Below are positions 10,295 to 22,800 of a stretch of DNA of 64,000 nucleotides, piece after piece. The stretch covers positions 439,747-503,746 of the forward strand of contig NW_025407852.1 in assembly GCF_003324165.1 (NCBI RefSeq), read 5' to 3'. Both the position numbers and the translations under genes were made by a program. The DNA comes from Naegleria lovaniensis (Eukaryota > Heterolobosea > Eutetramitea > Acrasida > Naegleriidae). The notes under the pieces are model-generated. The model was not told the DNA's origin. It did not search any database and was given only the letters and a program-made list of their open reading frames with translations. Within the stretch, counting starts at the first letter, position 1, and every line of letters begins with the position of its first letter.

Positions 10295-13200
10295 TTATTC
10301 TAAAGTCTCTTCATTGTCGAGTAAAGGTGATCCGACATTTGAAGAGAGGTTGGGCTGATTCGATGATGTTCCAATCTGTAATTGTTTCCTTTCCTTCTTT
10401 AGAGCAATATTGTACTGCTTAAGCTGCTTGACAAACTCTGGCATCGGCATTACGAGCGATCGTTTCTCTCTCACATACTTTAAACTCTCTGATAATGTCC
10501 ACGAATTCTTTTTCATCAGATACATGATGACAATGCTTGCACTCCTATTAATTCCAACATGACAATGAATTAATAATTTTCGTTTTCCTTTTGATTGATC
10601 GAGTGATTCTTCGATGAATGGCAAACACTCGTTAAATGTGCCTATCAGATCAGTGTTTTGAGTTTCCTTCATTTTGACATGTTTTGTGACAAATGTGTGG
10701 CTGGTTTCAATGTATGAATTTTCGTCGGATCCAATATCAGGAACTTTGTCATAAGACCTGTCATGGAATCTTGGATTAAACTCACTAGCTATGGTAAGGA
10801 TGTGAGTAATTCCAAGATTTTTGATCGTAGAATAGTGTGACGACGCTTGTTTGCATCCTAAATAAAGGTTTTCTTCAACCATGTCAGGTACTTTGAAACT
10901 ATTCTCAGAAATATCTACTTGCTTTTCTAGAAGCCACTTTCTTAATGGTGTCTCCGTTTCAATATGCTCAGACAATTGTTTCGAATTTTGTTTGGCCTCT
11001 AAATGTTTCAATGAAGTCAGTTTCATAATGACATTGTCATCCAAGTCCACAATTTCGTTGTATTTGAGAAAGAGATGAGTAATTTTGGAAGCTTTTCCCA
11101 TTTCATCTGGAATCTTTCGTATAAAGTTGCTGGACAAGTCTAAATATGTGATATTTGGACACCGAGTAAAGAAGCTAGCGGGTATCTCCATGATTCCATG
11201 ATTGGCAATCTCCACCGTTTCAAGATGATGTAAATCTATGGTACTATTGGTTGAAAGAGGGAACTGAGAAATACTTCGGGCATTATTTGAAACCTTGTAC
11301 GTTCGCAGAGTGGGGAAGCAATCAATGAAAGGTATGGATGTGAAGTTATTACTAGAAACAATCAGCTCTTCTAAATTTTGGCAATATGAATGTTGAGAGA
11401 TAGAGTTTTGTTCTCCAAGCACCAATACCTTTTCTAAATCTCCGCTAAACATGTTGTTCTGTACATTGAAATAGGTCAATGTTGAAGGTACCCAAACCAA
11501 ATCCTCTTGAATTTTGTTATTTTCCAAGTTCAATATTTTCAGGTTGGGAAAAACCTTAAAATTAAACCCCTGTAAAAAGTTATTGGATAAATCTAAATCT
11601 TCAATATTGTGGAAAACTTCAAAATTGCTTGTATCAATTTTCCCCTTAATTAAATTGTTACCAGCTTTCAAACTTTTGAGTTTTGGTAAGGTTTTCAAAA
11701 TTCGAGGTAAGTCTTGATCTAGATTTAGCCTACAGTGATTCACTGATAACCTTGTAATATTGAATTTGTTTCTTAAATGGAAGAGGTCTGGAAAACCACG
11801 AAGAAGCGAGTCATCAATTTCTTGATCCTCCGTAAATTTCTCCTTCTCATTCTTTGATAACATGATCACTTTTTGTACAATTTGTTGATTCCTATGCTGA
11901 ACACTTCCAGCTCCAAATGGATTTCTATCAAAAATAAATGTCCTCAAACTTTCAATACTAATTACATTGGAAGGAAATGTCACTAGTTTGCAATCTATCA
12001 TCTCTACATGTTCCAAGTTCGGTAAATTATCTCTACAGACTCTTTGTAAGTCTGCCTCAAAATCAAATCCTTTCTCAGCATGTTCCGATAACATACTTTT
12101 AAATTCTTTTTTCGAAACATCTTGATGGTGGACGGCTGATTTGTCTGCCATGGGATTCATTTGTACGTTCTTGTTGAGCTTCAAAATTCTGAGATTTCTT
12201 AATTTAAGAGTTAGTGGGAACGTTTTGAATAAATTGCTTGAAAGATCCAGATCTGAAAGGGAAGGATCTGCAACACCTGCCTCAAAATACCGTACGTTGG
12301 TATTGTAAGGATTAGAATGCTTTAAAGAAAATATCTTTTCGTCAGGGCTTGTACTTTGATTCGGCGACCAAGCATGAGGATCGTTGAGTGTTGTTGGACT
12401 ATTTTCAGGCATATCCACAGGTGCTGAGGCTGGAAGAGAGGAAGTGTCCGCATTGTGTGTATGTTGAGTCTTCCTAGAGAAAAAGTTCAGCTTCTTTTTT
12501 ATCCCCAAGCCTCTATTACTGGAATCGTTTTTGTCTTTCTCGAACATGGTTTGTAAACTGTTGGAGTTTCTCTTTTCTGACACTTCAATACTTTCAGAAT
12601 TTAGGTGATTGAAGCTTAGATCCAGTTTTTGTAATTTTGGAAAAAATGTGTGAACAAACAGAGGATAAATTTTGAGTTGGTTGAAGCTCATCTTTAACTC
12701 TCTGAGACTGTCATATCGATACGTTTTGTGTTCGTCGTCTTGAGATGGATTGTTAGAATCCTTTTGCTCTTGGCTATTTTTGAAAAGAGAAAGTGAGACT
12801 TTTCGTTGTGGAGATGCATTTTCACTTCGAAGATAATCCCGTCGTTCCTTTTCCAATGTTTTCTCAAAATTTTTTTGTTTCTTAATGATTGATTCAATTC
12901 TGGACACTTTTAAAGTATTTCTTGAAATATCCAATTTTGTGATGTTTGGTAAAACATAAATATTATCACAAGGCTTTCTGTTAGGTATTTGATGATGAGC
13001 AAAGGGAGCAAGCAGTGGAGGTAGTGATAGAAAGAGTAAATTAAATGGAAAGCGATACAAATGATTGTCTGAAAGGTTGAGTTCTCGAATGTTTGTAAGC
13101 AGTCGTAGGCATTGAGGAGATGTATGCATTCTATTCAGCAATAAATGGCAAGTTATTTTAAGCATTTTCAAAATTATGAAGATATCTCATGATAATGAAT

Positions 13201-14054
13201 ACTTACTCTTTTTCTTCAATTGGCTTGGTTTTTTCTAGAACATACCCATGAAGGGCGCTGTGCATTTGACTTTGTATTGAACATATGACTTCACGATCTA
13301 AAGGAAAAGTAACCTGTCGCATAAGAAGATCGTCGTTCAAGTTTTTTCCTTCCAGCGCTATTGTATCAGGGGACGTTATTAAACTGCTTTCAAAGAACGA
13401 AAAGGTCTCTCCTTGTGACGATGCTATTGATGCAGTGCTGTCAGAAATTGTATGTACATTATAAGTCTCGGAAATGTCGTCTCTGAAAGGTGGTTGTTGA
13501 TTGTAAGAAATATGTTGAGTATTGATTGCATGTGTTGGTGATTTTGTAATTGTTGGTCCATATGCAATATTCTCGGCAGTCATTGGATGATTACAAATAT
13601 TAGCCTGTGATTTTGAATGAGAGAAGTGTTATCACGCACTAATCACACATAAATAAACAAAACGTACTGTAGCTTGATCAAAGTTGGATGGGGACACTAT
13701 TTTCGATGGCAATGAAAAAGTTGCTTGTTTCGTCGACGTTGAAACCGAATGTTGCTTCGTTTCAAATTCAGCAAGATCGTTATCATTGTTAAGACTGTCA
13801 CTGACAAAAAGTTGTGGTTGTAAATTCCTTCGGGATGGAGAAAGAGGAGAGGCTTTGGATTGTTGTTGTAACTGATTCAAGTGATTCATTACAGTTATGT
13901 TGTTGTTATTGGTGGTATTATGGAGGTTGATGGGTGGTTGTTGTTGTTGTTGAATGGAGATTGGAGCAACTGATCGTGAAGGAATATTCGCCAATTGATT
14001 CCTATCAAACAATTCCTCATCCACACTTGTGCTTGATGATTGTGCTGATTTCAT
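10295..14054 (-). CDS. Leucine-rich-repeat dual-specificity phosphatase (three exons)
   Basis: Exons are complement(10295..13130, 13207..13604, 13668..14054). Both introns are GT-AG (76 and 63 nt; donors GTACGT and GTAAGT) and the phases join exactly, giving 1206 residues. Residues 1-260 are Gln/Ser-rich and disordered. A long array of leucine-rich repeats follows (RELNLSDNHLYRFP, DLSSNFIRKIP), with a Lys/Ser-rich insert. The last ~170 residues are a dual-specificity phosphatase domain with the loop HCHVGINRS, so the nucleophile is C1118 and the phosphate-binding arginine R1124. LRR-phosphatases of this kind are known from amoebae. The LRRs probably choose the substrate, which is unknown. Confidence 0.88.
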
Positions 14055-14551
14055 AGAAATTGAGTATTAATGATTAGATGAGTCTAATTGATGATGATGA
14101 GCATTCAAATTTGACTGGTCGTGATTACGGGGTAAATATATGTTGAGGTTAAAACAAAACCTTGTTGTTGTTGTTTATAAACAAGCCTAATATGATGATG
14201 ATATTAAAAATCCTTCTCCGAAAATGGTGATGATCTCTAATACTCTGCACAAGTAAATCAATGAAAATTTAATTCTTGAATGGAGCGTTCTTTGATGATG
14301 ATTGCAAGAAACCACTCGAGTCGGTAATTGTTGAAAAATGTGATCTCGAACTTTTTTTTTCAAGTTCCCAGTGCTGTGTCGAGTTATGTTCGTTGATCTG
14401 GTTCGTCCATCGTTATGGACATTTGACATTAAAGAAACCAAGTGCACCTGATCCTGGAACAATACTATTATTATGATGATCTCGACAATTGGAGTTCAAG
14501 AAATAAACTTGCAAATAAGATTAATTTCTTTTACAAATTAATTTCTTGAAA

Positions 14552-14845
14552 ATGCATTGTGATGGGAAGCGATTAACAATGACATGGACAAATTCGCATG
14601 ATACCACTCTGCCGAATAAGGGTGAACAAATCATTTCCATTAGTTTTAGATTCCAAAAAGAGAAGACCATGTTTGTTTTTACGAATAAGGCTGCTGGATT
14701 GAAAAGCTTCTTAAATTACAAGAATTCCATTACAAATGACTTGATAGTGTTTATTATAAACTTGGCTGAGAACGAATGGTTTCACAGTAAAAAATTCCAA
14801 AGTTTGGCTTTATTAAACATAATCCTGAGCATTGATAAGGAGTGA
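14552..14845 (+). CDS. Small hypothetical protein
   Basis: The frame of 97 residues starts at ATG 14552 (MHCDGKRLTMTW). It has no recognised domain, signal peptide or clear membrane segment, although the amino-acid mix is not obviously random. It lies alone in a gene-poor stretch between the LRR-phosphatase and the G-alpha gene. It may be chance. Confidence 0.25.
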   Translation: MHCDGKRLTMTWTNSHDTTLPNKGEQIISISFRFQKEKTMFVFTNKAAGLKSFLNYKNSITNDLIVFIINLAENEWFHSKKFQSLALLNIILSIDKE

Positions 14846-15423
14846 AGAGAAGGTTAACAGTAGTACCTTAGCCAAAAATTCCGTACCCCTTACATAAAAA
14901 TTTTTTCAAACCCCCAACCAAACTCATTATTTACAATCAAAACATTCCTTCACTGCTTTCTTAATCTCTTCGTTCTTTCGGATCGCTCGAATTTTGAAAC
15001 ATTTTCGTATAATTTTAAAAACATCATGTTCCATTTTGGATTTTTCATTCAAACCAACAATTTCAATGTGGGAATACAAATAGGAAATATTATTAAGGAT
15101 GAAGGATTGTTTGGCAAGATTGTCTTTTACTCTCCAAATACCAGCGACGGAATGGGACTGATTCCGTCGCTGGTATTTGGTCCGCCACAATATTTATTTC
15201 AACAACCCTATCAGATCTTTACCTTATGATGCATTTAGATTCAACACACAACGATTGCAGCAAGTTTGGGAAAATAATATCATGTATTAATCATCGCCAG
15301 TTCCTCTGAATATATTTGCAACCACCTATCTTCTCAAACACTCTCGTTCACCTTTGAGAGCAAAAAAGGCTTTGATTAAGCGAGATGACTGACAGTTTAA
15401 ATCCAAGTTAAAAAGAAACAACC
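14846..15423. other. Gene-poor stretch containing a perfect inverted repeat
   Basis: About 580 bases precede the G-alpha gene. The only clear structure is the 20-bp hairpin at 15134-15180. Short ORFs on both strands overlap the hairpin but have no recognisable family. Confidence 0.5.
15134..15180. repeat. Perfect 20-bp inverted repeat with a 7-base spacer
   Basis: Bases 15134-15153 are the exact reverse complement of 15161-15180. The seven-base spacer GGGACTG lies between them. The arms include ACCAGCGACGG and are much richer in GC than the surrounding sequence. It would fold into a very stable hairpin in RNA or single-stranded DNA. No terminator-like T run follows it and no copy was noticed elsewhere in the window. 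Confidence 0.85.
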
Positions 15424-16617
15424 ATGTTCCTATTCACAGGTAAACGCAAATCACGTCCCGGTTGTCCAGTGGTTCTACCACTACCACCTCCTCCAGAACC
15501 ACCTGTTGAACCAACTCCACCCCCAACCAAGATTTTACTTCTCGGAACCTTTGAGAGTGGAAAAAGTAAGTAATTTCATCACTGATGATTGTTTTTCTCT
15601 TGCTGAAGCCTGATTCATCAAAATATTCCAATATATGGATGAAACAATGATGCAATAACAACAATAACAACAATATGATATCATTCAAGGTACCATCCGA
15701 ATACAGACACGACTCCTCTTTGGTCATGTATTTTCAACGAAAGAAAAGATCAAAATCAAAGTATTCATCATTCGAAACATTATTGAAAATATGAGACAAA
15801 TGCTACGAGCCACTCAAACGCTCCATCTGGACATGTCCACGGAAGAGAATCGACAGCGAAAAGAAAAGATTTTAGCCATGCACCCTCGTGTGTTGTTGAA
15901 TCCAAAAGATGACATTTGGAATGAAACACTCGTTCAAGATCTTGAAGAATTGTTGAAAGATCCTGCCATTCTTCAAGTTCTTGCGAGAAGAAATGAATTT
16001 ATCATTCACGACTGTGCCACTTACTTTTTTGATCATTTACATCGAATTGCAAATAAGGATTATGTTCCATCGATGAAGATTTGATTCGAGTGAGAATCAA
16101 GTCGATTGGTGTGATTGAACGTCGCTTCTTCACTTTCAACAATGAATCGTTTTCCTTGGTGGAATGTGCTGGAGCAAGATGTGAAAGAAAAAAGTGGCCT
16201 CCTTTTGTTGCCGAGTGTGAATATGTTATTTATTGTTGTTCATTGAGTGAATTCGATCAACCATGTTATGAAGACGATACCCTCAATCGAATGAAAGAAA
16301 GTGTGTCTGCATTTGAACATTTACTTTCCAACATGTTGACACCCACTCAACAACCTCATGTGTATTTAATATTTACAAAATTGGACCTGTTTGAAATCAA
16401 GATTAAGAATGGATCTCGTTTAGCAGATACATTTGATGAATATAAAGGACCTGAGAAAGATCCTTTGGCAGCGATTGATTTCATTACTGAAATGTATTTA
16501 GAAAAAGATGTTCTCAAGAGAGTGAAAGATGTGTTTTATTTGAATGCTTTGGACTCGATCAGTGTACGACAAACAATCCAACCAATTTTAAAACGTATTA
16601 TTAAAAAGAAATAAAGT
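15424..16617 (+). CDS. Divergent heterotrimeric G-protein alpha subunit, frame broken once
   Basis: Exon 1 is 15424..15565 and exon 2 begins at 15690 (124-nt GTAAGT-AG intron). The splice rebuilds the P-loop GTFESGKST at residues 41-49. A Pro-rich N-terminus replaces the usual MGC lipidation site. Exon 2 has the helical domain up to YVPS, and the protein then continues one frame over as DEDLIRVRIKSIGVIERRF, the switch I region. One base is missing at about 16070-16072. Switch II reads ECAGARCERKKW instead of DVGGQRSERKKW, so the catalytic glutamine is absent. NKxD is TKLD, and the TCAT motif is not conserved. GTP hydrolysis may be slow or lost. Confidence 0.8.
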
Positions 16618-17239
16618 CATAATAGGAGAACACTACTCATTGTAAATATGAAAAGAATCTTCAGAAACAAGAAGAAGGTTCCTTATCCCATCACTCTGTT
16701 GTGAGAAAATAAAAACACACTCTCGGTATTTTGAATTTCAATCCTTGTTGACATGTGTTATCCTTCCTTCGAGATGCCATTTCTCAATATCATGATACTA
16801 ATTTTTGATGACTTCCCAAATTTATTCAATTATGGAATTTCAGATTTCATAAAAAGTAAAACATTACAATGATTAGAAGCATCATGATAGTAACAAATTA
16901 TCATGGTTTCTAGAATTCAATTTTGATCAGCTCGAACGCAAGAATAGATCTTTCAAGATCCAATCTCGAGATCGATCTGAGAGGAGCAACATTTAAAAAA
17001 ATTGACTCGAAATACTTTCAAGACAAGTGATTCAAAGTAAGTATTCTTTCATTGTCTCTCTTTCAATTGAAGATTTTTCTCACTCGTGATTCAAAACTCT
17101 TGTTTATTTACATAACTACATTTTACAAAATTGGAAATTTCATGAAAAATTTGCAACTAGCAAGGACGTGCAAGGACATGAACCACTTCTTCATGTGACG
17201 AAATAACCTCTCTTCAACAGCACTTGACAACGGTCATAT
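16618..17239. other. Intergenic region, nothing recognised
   Basis: About 620 AT-rich bases lie between the 3' ends of the G-alpha gene and the minus-strand small protein. I see no ORF with coding character, RNA gene or repeat. Confidence 0.5.
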
Positions 17240-17896
17240 TTAATACCATGACCACCAAATGAATCCATCTTCAAGGGCCATCTCATAATTCACCTCGCCT
17301 CCATCCTTACAACTCACAACTTCTTCTTTCACAACTGTATATTGAAGACCACTTTTCGAATGAGACTTCTTTTCAATCTTTGCTCTAGGATTTAGCTTGG
17401 AAAGGGCTTTTTTCTGTTCTTCTTCATCACTCGTTTCAATCTTGTTTGGATTCTTCTTTTTCGATGAGTTGGTTGAACGTGATGAATTTTTCGAAGACAT
17501 GTAATGGTGATGATGAAATACTGTCACTTGAACATGTCCTGTGGATTTATTGGGAGTCGTCGTCGCAGATGCAGAATTCTTTGTCTTTCTCTGTTTGGTT
17601 CTTCTCGTCGTCAAGTTTGAATTCTGGGACATGGACAAGGAATCTTCAACAAAGATAAAACTGTGGTTCGAACCTAATGTCGAAGAAGATGCATGCACTG
17701 AATTCAATACGGAAGGAGTATTGGATGATTGTCCAGTATGAGATGAGTCATGGTCTTGATTCCATTGATTGAACAGTGAATGATTGGCAGAGACTAATTG
17801 TTGAGTCGGTGAGGAAGAGCCTGAAGAGGTCATTTGGTGAAGACTCGTACGAGAGAAGGAGTTGTGATCTTGCAGTAAGTGAGGAGTTGAATTCAT
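17240..17896 (-). CDS. Low-complexity protein with FIFVED and LEDGxIWW motifs (copy A)
   Basis: The single frame of 218 residues starts at ATG 17896 (MNSTPHLL). The N-terminal 90 residues are Ser/Asn/His-rich. A block HSFIFVEDSLSMS follows, then a Lys/Ser-rich basic stretch (TRRTKQRKTK, SSKKKNPNK), and the protein ends with VNYEMALEDGFIWWSWY. The FIFVED and YExxLEDGxIWW blocks recur in the same order in the small protein at 19334-19579, 1.4 kb away on the same strand. I recognise no known domain. The basic centre and acidic-aromatic tail suggest a regulatory or adaptor peptide, but that is only a guess. Confidence 0.65.
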   Translation of the reverse strand: MNSTPHLLQDHNSFSRTSLHQMTSSGSSSPTQQLVSANHSLFNQWNQDHDSSHTGQSSNTPSVLNSVHASSSTLGSNHSFIFVEDSLSMSQNSNLTTRRTKQRKTKNSASATTTPNKSTGHVQVTVFHHHHYMSSKNSSRSTNSSKKKNPNKIETSDEEEQKKALSKLNPRAKIEKKSHSKSGLQYTVVKEEVVSCKDGGEVNYEMALEDGFIWWSWY

Positions 17897-19333
17897 GGTT
17901 GGTGTGTGAAAATTTCAGTTAGAGAGTGTTGGTTGTTCTTTCAAATGCCAATGAAAATTACGCCGTTTTTGAAATCATGATGAGAGAGATGCTATCACAT
18001 GTGAAGAGGACCTTTGGTCCATTTTTCATAAAAGGCAAGAGCGTGATATCTTGCTAACTTTTTTTGACTGAAGCACTAAACGTCAACATTGTTTTTGAGG
18101 AGCGATTGTTTTTTTGAGCTTGGCAGGTGACGTTTGGAAAGAGGTGATAAATCTCGAGTTCAACACCGGGTACTTTGTGTCGAATTTAGTGAAACAAACT
18201 ATTGCGCGAGATAATCTTGTGAGATTTTGTTGGAAAATAATTTGAGGGTCGTTGGATGTGAAATAATTGAAAATTACAAAATTGACAACCACGAGCTAAA
18301 CGCTCTCCTTTAACGGCATCTTGTATTTACAGATATTTGAAGGTAACCTCGGATTTGCTAGGACTAGCATTTTGATTGTTGACAGTTGGTTGCACAGAAA
18401 TAATAGTTTCAGAAGAAGCTTCTGTTTGAAGAAGGATCGTGGCATTGAAGGAAATCATATTCATTAAATGACAAGTACAGTAACGGTCTAACAATTTTGA
18501 AGAATTTCAGTGATTCTTGAAGAAACTTGGAGAAAACTGTAGATGATGGACGGTTCATTTCATTGCAAGGATTATGGCAATCAAAGATCTAAGGACTCTC
18601 TCGGGACCTCGAAAGATTTTTGGATGATCATAAGTGTCTCACATTTTTCAAAGGGTGTGAAGTCTGAGGTAAAAGCAAACCGCAACAAGGATCTCTAATT
18701 GAAGATTTGACAATATGATGTGAAGCCATGATGAAGAAAAAACGTTGGTCGTGATGAGGCCTCTTCCTTCCATCATGATGATTGGAGTTGCCAAGAACAA
18801 AAACTTCAATAAGTTTTGACAAGCAACACAAGAGGTCTTAATTTTTTATTATTCGTATGTGAATTGAAAAGGCGAGCGCAGCATTAGTTGAAGTATGTGG
18901 ACAGAGCTAGGTATTTTGATTAAGGAATTCCGATATTTACAATGAATAATCCATTCTTTGTACTACAGGATAGTATCACAATGATTTTGCATGATGTTGG
19001 CACTCTGCAAACTCATCATCCATGACAAACTCACATGCGTCTACAAACACAAGATATTATCTACAGTGTGTGAAATTAATGTGACAACAATATTTGTCTC
19101 GATTGTTGATCAAACATGCTTTGGACCATTTATTCGTCATAAAATAGTCAAATGTTGTAAATTTCAATCGTTGCACAATGTCAAATGTCGTTGGCAGATG
19201 TTTTTCCTCTTGCATGCTGGAGCGCGACATGCCCCAAGCTAAGCTTGCCAGACATATTGTCACATCCATGTTGTTTAACATGTGCCGATTGCTCTCGCTG
19301 TGAATGCACATGTGAAAACCACATACTCTCTTT
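17897..19333. other. Intergenic region between two related small genes
   Basis: About 1.4 kb lies between the two FIFVED/LEDGxIWW genes. Short ORFs exist on both strands but none has coding character, and I could not find a third copy of the motif. It may hold the promoter of copy A. Confidence 0.45.
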
Positions 19334-19579
19334 TCACACAAACTCGGCACCGTTATGTAATGGCCACCAAATGTATCCATCTTCCAACCCAATCTCATAA
19401 TCAACGTCTTTCAATTCACTTTCCTTTCGCCATACCTTGGAGAGTTGGTCCTCCACAAAGATGAATGTTTTTTCGAGTGGACGATTATGAGTTTTGAGGC
19501 TGTTGTTGCTGCTGTTATGTTGAGTAGTTGCAGCGGCATGTGAAAGGTGTTGTTGTTGTGGCATGTTTGTCAAGTTCAT
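19334..19579 (-). CDS. Small protein with FIFVED and LEDGxIWW motifs (copy B)
   Basis: The frame gives 81 residues from ATG 19579 (MNLTNMPQQQ). After a Gln/His/Asn-rich start it has EKTFIFVEDQLSKVW and then VDYEIGLEDGYIWWPLHN near the C-terminus. These match copy A at 17240-17896 in sequence and order. The DNA under the LEDGxIWW block is also clearly related between copies. Copy B lacks the long basic linker of copy A. The conservation of two short blocks between otherwise diverged low-complexity sequences argues that both are real genes. Function and family are unrecognised. Confidence 0.6.
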   Translation of the reverse strand: MNLTNMPQQQHLSHAAATTQHNSSNNSLKTHNRPLEKTFIFVEDQLSKVWRKESELKDVDYEIGLEDGYIWWPLHNGAEFV

Positions 19580-19876
19580 AATGTGAAGGGTAAGCACGCG
19601 CTGTGTGAAAGGCCTATTTTTTATGTTGGAGAAAGCCAATCTAAATTGAAGTCACCCACTATCGTACCATTAGTGATGAAGTGGCCAGTTGTTCAAGACG
19701 GAGTATCGATGCGACTCTCAATGAGCCACTCTCGGGAGGACCTGTATTATTACTCTTCGGACTGAAACCAGAAAAGCATAAAATGATCTGTGTAAAAGTT
19801 CACGAAACTTTTGTGAATTTGATACCAAGGCATTCAAAGATTTTGTTGAATTCGTGAACCCCAACATCATGCTAAA

Positions 19877-22800
19877 TCATTCATTATTTTCTTGGGGATT
19901 CACCTCGTCCACCATGAGTGAAGAAGACGAATTCTGTGGATGATTGCCATTTCCGTTTGATAAAGCCAATGCAGAAAGAATATTGTTGGTCACTATCATG
20001 TTGTTGCTGCTGTTAAAATCTTTAGATCCAAGTTGCAAATCCAACGACATGAGTGGAGTGGATGGCTCCATGAGAAGTGGAGTTTCAGATTCCAATGGTT
20101 CCATCTTAGTGGTGTTTCCTTTGTGAATTGTTGAAGAAAAACCTGCTGTGGGGTCAATCGAATAGGTTGGAACTACAGATATTTGTTGTGAAGAATCACC
20201 TTGTTCGGTCGACAATATTTTCCTTACTCGTTCCTTCAGGTCATCGTATTTGTGAACATTACCGTGTATATTCTCCAACGTGTTGATGGCTTCAAGTCCC
20301 CATTTCAGGTATTGTTTCACTCGGGGAATATTATGATTGGGTATTTCTGTGATGCCAACAACTATTGGTAAATCATCTAATCCAGAAGAGAGTACATCCT
20401 GTGAGCCATATAATCCAAACACACCATTCAAAAGAGCAGTGGATTGAAGTAACTCAAGCTCCTCTAACTGCACTTCTAAAGCCTTGGTGATACAAGGTAG
20501 GATTACTAAACTGCAGTATGGAAAAGTCGCATTTCTAGTCAGGTCAATAATAGAGTAAGCAGAGTGAACAGTGATCGATGAGTTTGGTTTGGGGAATCGA
20601 TTATCTTCAGAATGGTCACTTTTACAGGTAGGGTCTTCACATGCTCCTGAATTAGAGTCAAATATTTTGGAAATCAAAATTGCCATGCATTCCACAATGC
20701 TTAATGAAGTTAATAGAGCAGTGTTCAAGCCAATGGCAGAGACAAAAGACTTGATCAGGGAATTGCCAAATAAAAAGAATTCTTTTGCCAATCGCAAACG
20801 TTCATAGCATTCTTCTGATGAAATTTTAGGTTCCGCGTTTAGGGCGCTCGATATTTTAGAATCTAACTTGTTTTTCAACAAGGTGCATGGTATCGACAAG
20901 TAATTGTCAATCCAAAAAGATGTCTCATTTCCAATTCCTCTAATTCTCTTTTCATCTTCTTCGTGGATATGCAAATACGAATACTCATACAAAAATTCAT
21001 CGCTCTTGGGAGATTTAGGTAATCCATCAAATTTAGCTTTGTGTGACATTTTCTGCTTTAAAGTTTTGATCAAAAACTCTGTTATGTCAATGCTATCTGT
21101 GAGCTTTTGGAATTTGAAAATTAAGGAAAATTGTGAATATACGTTTGATAAATGAGCTTCGTTCAGATGAGCTAGAAGTTCACACATATCCGACAATGAA
21201 GGATTGTTAGGAGTGTGATTAAAAAGCAAAGTATGAACGTTTGCAATTAGTTTGTGTAAAACGTGTTCTTCTGAATTCCAGGATGCACTAGATCTATATG
21301 TCTTCCATCCATGCTGTGGTAGTTCAATTCTTAAACTCTGTTCTTGGCCTTCCTTTGAAAGAATGTTTGCCACTAAATACTTGCATACCACATCAATGTA
21401 ACTTCGAGAAAGTGCTGGCTTGTGGAAGGACAAATGTTGTGCCAGATATGCAAATGCCACCATTAAATGAAATACAGGATATGTCATTGGTACACGAGAG
21501 CTATCTTTAAGATATTTGTAAAACTTCTTCAGAATTCTCTTAGCTTGCAAAAACAGCTCGTCAGAAATGTCTCTGCTTCCAATGCGCTCAAAGGCAGCAC
21601 CTTGAATGCAAAACATTAAGGCCAAATCTATTTCATTAATGGTATGATGTGGAATATGAGAGTCATTCTCAATTTGTTGAACAATTTGTTGCAAATGGTC
21701 AGAGTCATAGCCAATCAGGTGAGCCAGTTGTGGAGAGGGTGTTGAAATTGAAATTGAGGTTGGTGTATCTAACTCTGCTTCTTTTGAATAGCCATAGCCA
21801 TACAAGGAAGTAGACACCTGCAAGTGAGGGTACGGTTTGTGGAGATGTTCTTGCATATGATGAGTCTTGTGGACACCCTTTTGCACTGGCTCAGGGCGGT
21901 GGCTAAAGAGGTGCATTGGTTCGTGATGGTGATGGTGATGAGTATGTTTTTGACCACCAATGTTGAACGTTTTGTACAGAGTGCAAAGTAAAAACTTTTT
22001 CAGCATGGTGTCACTCTTCTTATTGTCCACTTCTTCATTGTTTAAAATGTAAAAAGATACTAAAGAGTCATACAAGCAAAAATCTCTGACCAAGCTTAAT
22101 TTTCTCTCGTCTGAAATTGCTTCTTTTTTTGCTAGTTTCTCTTGATGCATGATCAACACTTCTTTGAGTGTATATGTTTTAAGTTTTTCCAAAGGTGACT
22201 CTTCTGGTTGTACAGTTGTTGTCATCTCAATTCTCTTGTGGGCAGGTTGACGCTCATCTCTAGGACGTGACAATTCAGAAGGAACAAAAGGTTCTGCTGA
22301 TTCTTCCTCTTCTTCCTCACTTTCAACATCTTCGTGCGTATGTTTGGTTCCTTTGTGAAGTTTGGCATCTTTGCTTGTTGATTCATGAAGATGTAACGTT
22401 CCTCTAGTGTGATGATGCGTGGGTGGTGATTTCTTTTTTTCTTTTTGTTGTTTCTTTTCTTCATGATGATGTTCCGTTTCTTCTTCCTTATTCTCAACCA
22501 TGGTCTGGTCATGTTGTTGAGTCTTTTTATCATCGGAAACAGGCATCAATACCCGGGTTGGAGCTTTCGCTTTTCGATTTCTTTTAGCTTGCGGATAGAC
22601 ACATTCTTTTCCCTTTCTCTTGCAATTAGAACAAATCGGAAGGGCTTTATCACATTTACGATGCCCCTTTCTGCATTCTCTGCATGCAATAGGAGAATAC
22701 ATTTGCAAAACTTCAATGACTTGTCCACTCGTTGTTTTGTTTTGTTGATCAACGTCATCCGAGCCATCATTCATTTCTTCTTCATCCTCGCTTTCTTCAT

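Noticed and set aside
14927-15190. Minus-strand ORF ending KKAVKECFDCK
   Set aside because: It has no ATG at the start, overlaps the hairpin and has no family match. The LYR-like look of its end is too weak.
16060-16085. Programmed minus-one ribosomal frameshift in the G-alpha gene
   Set aside because: The bases at the break have no slippery heptamer, and the same kind of break appears in many unrelated genes. Base loss is simpler.
17660-17690. tRNA T-loop-like GGTTCGAACC
   Set aside because: It lies inside copy A of the small-protein family and no cloverleaf can be drawn around it.
18991-19242. Plus-strand 83-codon ORF between the small paralogues
   Set aside because: It has no conserved motif or coding character, and it sits in the likely promoter region.
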